From contig CALGVL010000008.1 of the NCBI GenBank assembly GCA_937930165.1, positions 1-5,242 of the forward strand: a stretch of 5,242 nt of DNA. Direction: 5' to 3'. A model generated the notes under the pieces. The model saw nothing but the letters and a program-made list of their open reading frames with translations. It was not told the DNA's origin and did no database searches. The translations under genes were made by a program, and so were the position numbers. Shown here piece by piece: positions 1 to 5,242 of this stretch. Within the stretch, counting starts at the first letter, position 1. The number at the start of each line of letters is the position of its first letter. The DNA is from an uncultured Acetobacteraceae bacterium. Lineage in GTDB: Bacteria > Pseudomonadota > Alphaproteobacteria > Acetobacterales > Acetobacteraceae.

Positions 1-1397
1 GCATGATCCCGCTGGGGTCCTGCACGATGAAGCTGAACGCGACGGCGGAGATGATGCCCATCACCTTCCCCGGCTTCGCGGATATCCATCCCTTCGTGCC
101 GCTTGATCAGGCGGAGGGCTATTTCGAACTGGTGAAGCGGCTGGAAAGCTGGCTCTGCGCCATCACCGGCTTTGCTGCCGTCTCGCTCCAGCCCAATGCC
201 GGGAGCCAGGGCGAATATGCCGGGCTGCTGGCGATCCGCGCCTGGCATAAGGCGCGGGGCGAAGGGCATCGCAACATCTGCCTGATTCCCTCCTCCGCGC
301 ATGGCACCAACCCTGCCAGCGCGGTGATGGCGGGGATGAAGGTGGTGGTCGTCGGCTGCGACCGCGACGGCAATGTGGACCTGGACGACCTGCGGGCGAA
401 GGCGGAGCAGCACGCGGCGAACCTTGCCGCGCTGATGATCACCTATCCCAGCACCCATGGCGTCTTCGAGGAGCAGATCAAGGAGATCTGCGCCCTGATC
501 CACGCCCATGGCGGGCAGGTCTACATGGACGGCGCCAATATGAACGCGCAGGTCGGGCTGACCAGCCCGGCGGCGATCGGCGCCGATGTCTGCCACCTGA
601 ACCTGCACAAGACCTTCTGCATCCCGCATGGCGGCGGCGGCCCTGGCGTGGGGCCGATCGGCGTGGCCGCGCATCTGGCGCCGCACCTGCCGAACCACCC
701 GCTGCATCCGGGGGCAGGGCCGGAGACAGGTTATGGCCCGGTCAGCTCCGCGCCCTTCGGCAGCGCCGCCATCCTGCCCATCAGCTATGCCTATATCCGC
801 ATGATGGGCCCTGCCGGGCTGAAGCGGGCGACGCAGGTGGCGATCCTCAACGCCAACTACGTGGCGAAGCGGCTGGAGGGGCATTACCCTGTGCTCTACA
901 AGGGTGCGCGGGGGATGGTGGCGCATGAGTGCATCCTCGACTGCCGCGGCTTCCAGCAGGGCGGCGGCGTGTTGGTGGAGGACATCGCCAAGCGCCTGCA
1001 GGATTACGGATTCCACGCGCCGACCATGTCCTGGCCGGTCAACGGCACCCTGATGGTGGAGCCGACGGAGTCCGAGCCGAAGGCCGAACTCGACCGCTTC
1101 ATCGAGGCCATGGTGGCGATCCGCGCCGAGATCCGCGCGGTGGAGCAGGGGCGCGTGGACAAGGCCGACAACCCGCTGAAGAACGCACCACACACCGCCG
1201 CCGAAGTCATGGCGACGGAGTGGAAGCACCCCTACAGCCGGGAGGAGGCCGCATTCCCGGCGCCCTTCGTCCAGGCGCACAAATACTGGCCGCCGGTGAA
1301 GCGCGTGGACAATGTCTATGGCGACCGCAACCTGGTCTGCTCCTGCGCGCCGCTGGAGGAATATGCCAAGGCGATGCATCTGGAGGCTGCCGAGTGA
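1..1397 (+). CDS. gcvP: Glycine dehydrogenase (decarboxylating), P-protein, C-terminal half (5' partial)
   Basis: This is the P-protein of the glycine cleavage system. It uses pyridoxal phosphate (PLP) to decarboxylate glycine and passes the aminomethyl group to lipoyl-GcvH in the cytoplasm. The window opens inside the gene: bases 1-2 complete a probable Ser codon before MIPLGSCTMKLN, a conserved internal P-protein motif, so the ATG at 3 is not a start. 464 residues are visible. Numbered from that Met, the PLP-binding lysine is K203 in LNLHKTFCIPHGGGGPG. HGTNPAS, DGANMNAQVG and VEPTESE are also present. The ending DNVYGDRNLVCSCAPLEEYA is typical of single-chain P-proteins of roughly 950-970 residues, and the position of K203 fits the second half of such a chain. 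A separate GcvPB subunit is less likely but cannot be excluded without the left flank. The stop TGA overlaps the GTG of the next gene. The visible part looks intact. Confidence 0.96.
   Translation, partial: MIPLGSCTMKLNATAEMMPITFPGFADIHPFVPLDQAEGYFELVKRLESWLCAITGFAAVSLQPNAGSQGEYAGLLAIRAWHKARGEGHRNICLIPSSAHGTNPASAVMAGMKVVVVGCDRDGNVDLDDLRAKAEQHAANLAALMITYPSTHGVFEEQIKEICALIHAHGGQVYMDGANMNAQVGLTSPAAIGADVCHLNLHKTFCIPHGGGGPGVGPIGVAAHLAPHLPNHPLHPGAGPETGYGPVSSAPFGSAAILPISYAYIRMMGPAGLKRATQVAILNANYVAKRLEGHYPVLYKGARGMVAHECILDCRGFQQGGGVLVEDIAKRLQDYGFHAPTMSWPVNGTLMVEPTESEPKAELDRFIEAMVAIRAEIRAVEQGRVDKADNPLKNAPHTAAEVMATEWKHPYSREEAAFPAPFVQAHKYWPPVKRVDNVYGDRNLVCSCAPLEEYAKAMHLEAAE
1382..1386 (+). promoter_or_regulatory. 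Ribosome binding site for the Nudix gene
   Basis: GGAGG lies inside the last codons of gcvP and is followed by a 7-base spacer and GTG at 1394. This near-ideal spacing fixes the GTG as the start and fits coupled translation through the GTGA start/stop overlap at 1394-1397. Confidence 0.75.
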
Positions 1398-1966
1398 GTG
1401 AAAGCCGGAAGACGGTGCGTCCCTGGCGGCGCACCGGCAGCCGCACCGTCTTCCGTGACCGCTGGATCCACCTCCGCGCCGATGCCCTGGTGAGCGGCAC
1501 CGGCGCGGTGCTGGACCCCTGGTACATGCTGGAATGGCCGGACTGGGTGCATGTGCTGGCCCTCACCGCCGATGACCGGATGGTATTGGTCCGCCAATGG
1601 CGGCCCGGCGCCGGGGAGGCGGTGCTGGAACTGCCCGGCGGCATCATGGAGGCAGATGAAACCGACCCGGTCGCCGCCGGCCGCCGCGAGATGCTGGAGG
1701 AGACGGGGCATGACGCCGCGGAATGGCGCAGCTTCCTGTCCCTCTCGCCGGAACCGGCGCACAATACCAACCGCATCCATTTCGTCCTTGCCCTCGGCGC
1801 GGAGAGGGTGGCGGAGCAGAGCCTCGATGCCGGGGAGGATGTGGTGGTGGAACTGCATCCCGTGGATGACGTGCTGCGCGGATTGCAGGGCGGCATGATG
1901 CTGAACGCGCCGCATGTCGGCGCCGTGCTGATCGGGCTGCGGGAGGCGGGGCGGATCCGCTTCTGA
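1394..1966 (+). CDS. Nudix hydrolase, ADP-ribose/nucleotide-sugar pyrophosphatase-like
   Basis: A 190-residue cytoplasmic enzyme of the Nudix superfamily, which cleaves nucleoside diphosphates linked to another group. An N-terminal beta region (about 10-50) precedes the fold, and the stretch VHVLALTADDRMVLVRQWRPG leading into LELPGG is typical of ADP-ribose pyrophosphatase-like members; the true substrate cannot be read from the sequence. The Nudix box spans about 83-106, with R98-E99, E102-E103 and G105 intact for metal binding. The first Glu (E89) is separated from R98-E99 by eight residues rather than the usual seven, a one-residue insertion. SPEPAHNTNRIHFVLA follows the box, as expected for the family. 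The start is GTG 1394, chosen for its GGAGG and its GTGA overlap with gcvP; the next in-frame ATG would delete part of the fold. Codons 5-21 lie within a strong inverted repeat (1406-1455) that could affect initiation. Confidence 0.9.
   Translation: MSESRKTVRPWRRTGSRTVFRDRWIHLRADALVSGTGAVLDPWYMLEWPDWVHVLALTADDRMVLVRQWRPGAGEAVLELPGGIMEADETDPVAAGRREMLEETGHDAAEWRSFLSLSPEPAHNTNRIHFVLALGAERVAEQSLDAGEDVVVELHPVDDVLRGLQGGMMLNAPHVGAVLIGLREAGRIRF
1406..1455. repeat. Perfect 14-base inverted repeat with 22-base loop
   Basis: The left arm, 1406-1419 (CGGAAGACGGTGCG), is exactly complementary in reverse to the right arm, 1442-1455. The loop is 1420-1441. The bases just outside and just inside the arms do not pair, so the boundaries are sharp. 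It begins 10 bases after the GTG start of the Nudix gene and 9 bases after the gcvP stop, and lies wholly in coding sequence. In RNA it would form a GC-rich 14-bp stem. No T-run follows the right arm, so it is not a standard intrinsic terminator. Roles as a transcript 3'-end stabiliser for gcvP, a brake on Nudix translation or a partial terminator are all inference. Confidence 0.8.
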
Positions 1967-1989
1967 ACCCGTCCTGGCGGGAGGAATGC

Positions 1990-2331
1990 ATGCCAAGCGC
2001 ACCACCCTTTGCCTTCGCCGCGGCTGCCGCCGCGCTGGCGCCGAAGGAGCCGGGCCGCCTTTCCGCCCGCATCTTCACCCATGGCACACTGGAGGTCCGC
2101 TGGTACGCACCGCGCGGCACCGACCCGCAGACGCCACACACGCGCGACGAGGTCTATGTGGTGGTCGCAGGCCGCGGCGAGTTCCTCTGTGATGGCAGCC
2201 GCCATGCCTGCGCCGCCGGTGACCTGCTCTTCGCCCCCGCTGGCGCGGAGCATCGTTTCGAGAATTTCACCGAAGACTTCGCCACCTGGGTGATCTTCTA
2301 CGGGCCCGAGGGCGGCGAGAGACCGGCCTGA
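1990..2331 (+). CDS. Small single-domain cupin protein
   Basis: A 113-residue protein made of one cupin beta-barrel. Motif 1 is represented by PHTRDEVYVVVAGRGEF, with candidate metal ligands H50 and E54. Motif 2 is a clear match, GDLLFAPAGAEHRFEN, with P83, G85, H88 and N92. The canonical HxH of motif 1 is reduced to a single His, as in many small cupins, so metal binding is plausible but uncertain. Residues 7-17 are Ala-rich and lie outside the barrel. I see no signal peptide or membrane segment, so it should be cytosolic. Small cupins include isomerases, dioxygenases and sugar- or ligand-binding proteins, and nothing here selects among them. ATG 1990 is chosen because GGAGG at 1980-1984 sits 5 bases upstream. 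The gene follows the Nudix gene by 23 bases and precedes the acetyltransferase by 23 bases, which fits co-transcription. Confidence 0.88.
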   Translation: MPSAPPFAFAAAAAALAPKEPGRLSARIFTHGTLEVRWYAPRGTDPQTPHTRDEVYVVVAGRGEFLCDGSRHACAAGDLLFAPAGAEHRFENFTEDFATWVIFYGPEGGERPA

Positions 2332-2354
2332 CATCCAAACCTGAGAGGATTCTG

Positions 2355-2810
2355 ATGACCCAGCCTGTCCGCATCGTGCCGCTGGCGGAACGCCATCGCG
2401 CCGATTGGGAACGCCTTTTCGCCGGCTATGCCGAATTCTACAAGGTGCAGCAGACGCCGGAGATGCGTGCCACTGTCTGGGGCTGGATCCAGGACCCGGC
2501 GCATGAGGTGAAGGCCCTCATCGCCGAGACGCCGGAGGGCCGCGCCGTCGGCCTGGCGCATTACCGCCCCTTTGCCCGGCCGCTGGCCGCCAAGATGGCC
2601 GGCTTCCTGGACGATCTTTTCGTTGATCCAGCCTTTCGGGGACAGCGGGTGGCGGATGCGCTGATCGAGGCCCTGGCCGCCATCGGCCGGGAGAAGGGCT
2701 GGAGCGTGATCCGCTGGATCACCGCCGACAACAACTATCGCGGCCGCGGCGTCTATGACCGCCTGGCGGACCGGACCATGTGGATCACCTACGAAATCAA
2801 GCTCGGCTGA
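2355..2810 (+). CDS. GNAT family N-acetyltransferase
   Basis: A 151-residue, full-length single GNAT domain, expected to move an acetyl group from acetyl-CoA to an amine; the substrate is unknown. The N-terminal strand is VRIVPLAERHRADWERLF. The acetyl-CoA-binding motif A is FLDDLFVDPAFRGQRVADAL (84-103). The C-terminal motif B region ITADNNYRGRGVYDRLA contains N127 and Y134, the Tyr position that often acts as general acid in the family. In the pyrophosphate loop the usual R-x-x-G-x-G/A reads R95-G-Q-R98-V-A100, so the central Gly is Arg. This may be a subfamily trait, but it could alter CoA binding. ATG 2355 is preceded by AGAGGA at 2344-2349 with a 5-base spacer. No transmembrane or signal sequence is seen, so it is cytoplasmic. 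A toxin-type GNAT is unlikely because no antitoxin gene lies next to it. Confidence 0.92.
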   Translation: MTQPVRIVPLAERHRADWERLFAGYAEFYKVQQTPEMRATVWGWIQDPAHEVKALIAETPEGRAVGLAHYRPFARPLAAKMAGFLDDLFVDPAFRGQRVADALIEALAAIGREKGWSVIRWITADNNYRGRGVYDRLADRTMWITYEIKLG

Positions 2811-2820
2811 ACCAGCCGGG
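2802..2820 (+). other. Short hairpin over the acetyltransferase stop codon
   Basis: CTCGGCT (2802-2808) can pair with AGCCGGG (2814-2820) around a 5-base loop, giving seven pairs with one G-T wobble; the stop codon sits at the loop. The right arm can instead pair with CCGGCT at 2843-2848, just before the likely ribosome site of the next gene. There is no T-tract, so this is not a standard terminator. A regulatory role is speculative. Confidence 0.3.
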
Positions 2821-2863
2821 CGATGGCGTGTTCCTGCCCTATCCGGCTGGCAGGACCACGCCC

Positions 2864-3637
2864 ATGCGCCTCAAGAATCGTATCGCCATCGTCACAGGTG
2901 CTGATTCCGGCATCGGCCAAGCCATCGCCGTGGCCTTCGCCGCGGAGGGAGCCGATATCGCCATCCTCGTGTACCGTGACCGGGCAGGGGCAGAGGAGAC
3001 GCAGCGGCGCGTCCAGGCCGCCGGCCGGCAGGCAATCGTCGTGCAGGGCGATGTCGGCGAGGAGGACAGCGTCGAGCGCCTGTTCCGGGAAACCGAATCG
3101 GAACTCGGCCCGCCCGACATCCTGGTGAACAATGCCGGCATCGGCCAGAGCGGCATGCAGGTGGCGGATATGCCGGCCGAGGATTTCGACCGCATCCTTC
3201 GCACCGATCTGCGCGGCCCCTTCCTCTGCTGCCGCGCCTTCGTGCGCTGCCGCCGGGCGATAGGCGGCCATGGGCGAATCATCAACGTCACCTCGGTGCA
3301 TGAGAGAATCCCGAGTCCGGGCGCCGCCGCCTATGGCGCTGCCAAGGGCGGGCTGCTGACCTTCACCCGCAGCCTCTGCCTGGAGGTCGCACCGGACCGG
3401 ATCAATGTGAACGCCATTGCCCCGGGCATGATTGACACGCCGATGACGCACCGGCGCGTGGAGGATCCGGCGATCCTGAAGCGGGAAATGCCGAACATCC
3501 CCTGGCACCGTCCCGGCCGGCCGGAGGAGGTAGCGAGGCTCGCTGTCTATCTTGCCTCCGATGAGGCCGACTATGTGACGGGACAGAGCTTCACCATTGA
3601 TGGCGGGTTGACGATGAATTGGGGGCAGGGGGCGTGA
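2864..3637 (+). CDS. SDR family NAD(P)-dependent oxidoreductase, glucose 1-dehydrogenase-like
   Basis: A 257-residue classical short-chain dehydrogenase/reductase, predicted cytosolic and NAD(P)H-dependent. The Rossmann motif TGADSGIG is at 11-18 and NNAG at 89-92. The catalytic Ser is S144 in NVTSVHE and the active pair is Y157-x-x-x-K161. After strand 2 the sequence VYRDRAG carries Arg where NADP-using members often do, which suggests NADP preference (inference). SVHE-IP-P before the Tyr, PGMIDTP after it and the C-terminal DGGLT match the pattern of bacterial glucose 1-dehydrogenases, but a sugar substrate is not proven. At the position of the tetrad Asn (usual NLxG) the sequence is TDLRG, so D115 replaces Asn. 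ATG 2864 is chosen because it begins the fold just before strand 1 and has AGGA at 2852-2855 with an 8-base spacer. The next gene begins 19 bases after the stop. Confidence 0.92.
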   Translation: MRLKNRIAIVTGADSGIGQAIAVAFAAEGADIAILVYRDRAGAEETQRRVQAAGRQAIVVQGDVGEEDSVERLFRETESELGPPDILVNNAGIGQSGMQVADMPAEDFDRILRTDLRGPFLCCRAFVRCRRAIGGHGRIINVTSVHERIPSPGAAAYGAAKGGLLTFTRSLCLEVAPDRINVNAIAPGMIDTPMTHRRVEDPAILKREMPNIPWHRPGRPEEVARLAVYLASDEADYVTGQSFTIDGGLTMNWGQGA

Positions 3638-3656
3638 GGCCCGGCCTGCCACCGCC

Positions 3657-4598
3657 ATGCAGCGCCGCGCCCTGCTCGCCCTTGCCGGTCTCGCATCCCT
3701 CGGTGCCGCCGCGGCCGGAGCTGTGCTGACCGAGGATTGGACCGACCCGGCCCGCCGCCGCGTGCTGCCGGTACGGCTACGGCTGCCGCAGGGCGAGGGG
3801 CCTGCGCCGGCGGTGGTGCTTTCGCACGGGCTTGGCGGTTCGCGCGAGGGGCTTGGCTATCTCGGTCGCGCGCTGGCGGAGGCGGGGTTCGTCGTCCTGC
3901 ATCTGCAGCATCCGGGCACGGACAGCGCCTTGTGGCAGGGCAGGGCGGATATCGGCGTCGCGCTGATGGCGGCGGCGCTGGATGCCGGCCAGGCGCTGGC
4001 ACGGCTGCAGGATGGGATCTTCGCCCTAGGCGAATTGCTGCGCCGGGCCGCGATGCCCGGGCCGCTGCATGGGCGCGTGGATCCGGCGCGCCTCGCCGCA
4101 GCAGGGCATTCCTATGGCGCCTGGATGGTGCAGCACCTGGTCGGCCAGCGCCTGCCGGGCGGGGATCATGGGCTGCGGCTGCCGGATCCGCGACTGAAGG
4201 CCGGCATCCTGCTCTCTCCCATACCGTCGCGCGGCCTGCCGCCGCGCTTCGCCTTCGGCCGGGTGGCGGCGCCGCTGCTGCATGTGACTGGCACGCTGGA
4301 CAATGGCTATATCGAGGGCACCAGGCCGGCCGACCGGGAAATCCCGTTCCATGCCGTCAGCGGCGTGCCGCAGGTGCTCGCGGTACTGAATGGCGCGACG
4401 CATGCCGCCTTCGCAGATGAGCCGGCGGCGGGGCCGCGCTGGGCCGATCCGACCTATCACACGCGCACTGCTGGTCTCGCCGTGGCATTCCTGCGCGCCA
4501 TGCTGCTTGGGGATACGGAGGCGGCGGAGTTGCTGCGCTCCGGCGCACCGGGCCTGATGGTGGTGGGGGATCGGCTGGAGACGAAGGACTTTCCCTGA
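3657..4598 (+). CDS. Exported alpha/beta hydrolase, predicted dienelactone hydrolase / PAF-acetylhydrolase-like
   Basis: A 313-residue serine hydrolase. The N-terminus MQRRALLALAGLASLGAAAA is a signal peptide with a twin Arg followed by hydrophobic residues, a minimal Tat-like signal; cleavage probably falls in the Ala-rich end near 20-22, placing the enzyme in the periplasm. The oxyanion strand is SHGLGGSREG (H57 to G61), followed by LQHPGTDSALWQGR, typical of the predicted dienelactone hydrolase group. The nucleophile elbow is GHSYG with S152; likely partners are D215 in TGTLDNGY and H249 in NGATHAAF, so the triad is complete. True dienelactone hydrolases use Cys, so an esterase or lipase-like activity is more likely; the substrate is unknown. 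The ATG has no good Shine-Dalgarno sequence (the nearest GAGG is 17 bases upstream), and the 19-base gap suggests it may rely on translation of the dehydrogenase gene. No better in-frame start is seen. Confidence 0.88.
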   Translation: MQRRALLALAGLASLGAAAAGAVLTEDWTDPARRRVLPVRLRLPQGEGPAPAVVLSHGLGGSREGLGYLGRALAEAGFVVLHLQHPGTDSALWQGRADIGVALMAAALDAGQALARLQDGIFALGELLRRAAMPGPLHGRVDPARLAAAGHSYGAWMVQHLVGQRLPGGDHGLRLPDPRLKAGILLSPIPSRGLPPRFAFGRVAAPLLHVTGTLDNGYIEGTRPADREIPFHAVSGVPQVLAVLNGATHAAFADEPAAGPRWADPTYHTRTAGLAVAFLRAMLLGDTEAAELLRSGAPGLMVVGDRLETKDFP

Positions 4599-4614
4599 GA
4601 TGTGAGGCGAGGAG

Positions 4615-4803
4615 ATGGGCAAGACACAATATCCGACCGGCGCCAGCGAGAGGATGAACAGCGCCGATCCCAAATCGAAGGCCACGAAGGAGAAGGTGCA
4701 GCAGGGCAGCACCACGCAGAATCCGGATGCGAAGGTGCCCTCCGATCTCTATCCGGACCCGCCCGGTGTCAGCGATTCCGAGCCGGGTGCGCCGGACGAC
4801 TGA
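4615..4803 (+). CDS. Small acidic, probably disordered protein of unknown function
   Basis: A 62-residue protein that I do not recognise. It has no Cys, Trp or hydrophobic segment. The first half is rich in Lys, Ser, Thr and Gln (SKATKEKVQQG), and the second half is rich in Pro and Asp (PSDLYPDPPG), ending in APDD. About ten acidic residues against seven basic make it mildly acidic and probably unstructured and soluble. The evidence that it is a gene is a GAGG at 4604-4607 with a 7-base spacer, GC-rich third codon positions (roughly four in five) like its neighbours, and a location 16 bases after the hydrolase stop. M14 (4654) is an alternative start with less support. No export signal is visible. 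It could be a stress-related or accessory peptide of this lineage; I assign no function. Confidence 0.62.
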   Translation: MGKTQYPTGASERMNSADPKSKATKEKVQQGSTTQNPDAKVPSDLYPDPPGVSDSEPGAPDD

Positions 4804-4829
4804 CCCATTGGCATCCGGGCCCAGGGACC

Positions 4830-5242
4830 TCAGTTGAAGACGGCCCGTGCGGTTTCCGTGAGCGAGGAAATCCCGGCGCCGAAATAGGAGACGGCGAAGC
4901 CGAAGGGGTGGCTCACGGTCACCTCGACCGTGGTGATGCCGCTATCCGTGGAGCAACTGCTCATCCTGATGGAAAGGGTGCCGGGATTCAGGAAGGGCGC
5001 GCGGATGGGCACCCCGGTGAGTTCGCCCTGATCCAGCCCCTCGCAGGGCGGCCTGCCGGCATTCATGTTTGCGGAGCCACGGAGCGTCACGACCCGCGCC
5101 GCCTCGGCTGCGGTGGTGCGCAGCGCCTCCAGCGTGAACAGGTAACGGCCAATCTCGATGGTGCCGAACAGCAGGGCCATGAGTGCGGTGCCGGCCAGCG
5201 CGAATTCCAGGCTCGTGGCGCCGCGTTTGGCCGCGCGCCTCC
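4830..5242 (-). CDS. TadE-like pseudopilin, 5' end beyond the window
   Basis: On the - strand, 136 residues are visible; the gene's start lies past the right edge. The visible N-terminus reads RRAAKRGATSLEFALAGTAL, followed by a hydrophobic helix ending near IEIGRY. This is the TadE/TadF layout: a short basic leader, Gly as the prepilin-peptidase site (G7 | A8 in visible numbering), Glu at +5 (E12) and one N-terminal transmembrane helix. The rest, about 95 residues, should lie in the periplasm. It has two cysteines (C66 and C96) that could form a disulfide, and it ends SSLTETARAVFN. TadE-like proteins are minor pilins of tad/flp-type pili and related secretion systems, processed by a TadV-type peptidase. 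The Met at 5180 lies inside the helix and cannot be the start. The gene converges on the + strand genes with a 26-base gap, and any pilus partners would lie to the right. Confidence 0.87.
   Translation of the reverse strand, partial: RRAAKRGATSLEFALAGTALMALLFGTIEIGRYLFTLEALRTTAAEAARVVTLRGSANMNAGRPPCEGLDQGELTGVPIRAPFLNPGTLSIRMSSCSTDSGITTVEVTVSHPFGFAVSYFGAGISSLTETARAVFN

Noticed and set aside
3..5. ATG at 3 as a true start giving a separate GcvPB subunit
   Set aside because: The Met belongs to the internal SMIPLGSCTMKLN motif, and even two-subunit GcvPB proteins begin upstream of it. The C-terminal ending is of the single-chain type.
929..1393. A long in-frame upstream extension of the Nudix reading frame
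   Set aside because: It runs in a different frame over the conserved C-terminal part of gcvP and has Arg/Gly-rich, low-complexity composition. The GTG at 1394 has a good ribosome site.
1951..1960. Ten-base perfect palindrome GCGGATCCGC at the end of the Nudix gene
   Set aside because: It is short, has no loop, lies in codons and is expected by chance at this GC content.
1986..2192. Out-of-frame ATG at 1986 just before the cupin start
   Set aside because: It yields an Arg-rich 68-residue product with no domain, whereas the frame from 1990 carries both cupin motifs.
1207..2334. Long open frame on the - strand across the Nudix and cupin genes
   Set aside because: Its composition is Arg/Pro/Ala-rich with no domain, and it is explained by the high GC of the genes on the + strand.
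2780..2863. ATG at 2780 as the start of the dehydrogenase
   Set aside because: It lies inside the acetyltransferase gene and would add 28 residues before strand 1 of the Rossmann fold; ATG 2864 gives the usual family N-terminus.
2789..3658. Open frame on the - strand opposite the dehydrogenase
   Set aside because: It mirrors a well-supported SDR gene and has no recognisable motifs or ribosome site of note.
3737..4420. Second + strand open frame within the alpha/beta hydrolase gene
   Set aside because: It is a Gly/Ala/Arg-rich shadow in another frame; the frame from 3657 carries the complete catalytic triad.
4804..4829. Terminator in the gap between the converging genes
   Set aside because: Only short GGGCCC-type self-complementarity is present, with no stable stem and no T-run on either strand.

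Overview
This is a high-GC bacterial window with GC-rich third codon positions and tightly packed genes. It is most likely from an alphaproteobacterium. An Acetobacteraceae/Roseomonas-like organism is my best guess, from general protein flavour and base composition only; no rRNA or marker gene fixes the taxon.

Layout: seven genes run left to right on the + strand with gaps of 16-53 bases or a 4-base overlap. They are (1) the C-terminal half of a single-chain glycine dehydrogenase (decarboxylating), gcvP, cut by the left edge; (2) a Nudix hydrolase of the ADP-ribose/nucleotide-sugar pyrophosphatase type, whose GTG start overlaps the gcvP stop; (3) a small single-domain cupin; (4) a GNAT N-acetyltransferase; (5) a short-chain dehydrogenase resembling glucose 1-dehydrogenase; (6) an exported serine alpha/beta hydrolase of the predicted dienelactone hydrolase / PAF-acetylhydrolase-like group; and (7) a 62-residue acidic, probably disordered protein of unknown function. 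On the - strand, converging on these and running off the right edge, is a TadE-like pseudopilin with a visible prepilin-peptidase site. No intergenic stretch exceeds 53 bases, and I see no convincing promoter, factor-independent terminator, tRNA, rRNA, CRISPR array or mobile element.

How the genes fit together: gcvP belongs to the glycine cleavage system, and the partner genes would lie to the left, outside the window. The Nudix gene looks translationally coupled to it. The cupin, acetyltransferase, dehydrogenase and hydrolase are accessory enzymes with no shared pathway that the sequence shows. Their co-direction and spacing allow one long transcript, but this is inference. The TadE-like gene belongs to a different unit, probably a tad/flp-type pilus or secretion locus to the right.

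I do not see a clear undescribed system. The strongest unexplained signal is a perfect 14-base inverted repeat with a 22-base loop, lying inside the first codons of the Nudix gene just after the gcvP stop. Weaker leads are an Asn-to-Asp change at the catalytic-tetrad position of the dehydrogenase, a one-residue spacing change in the Nudix box, and the small acidic protein.
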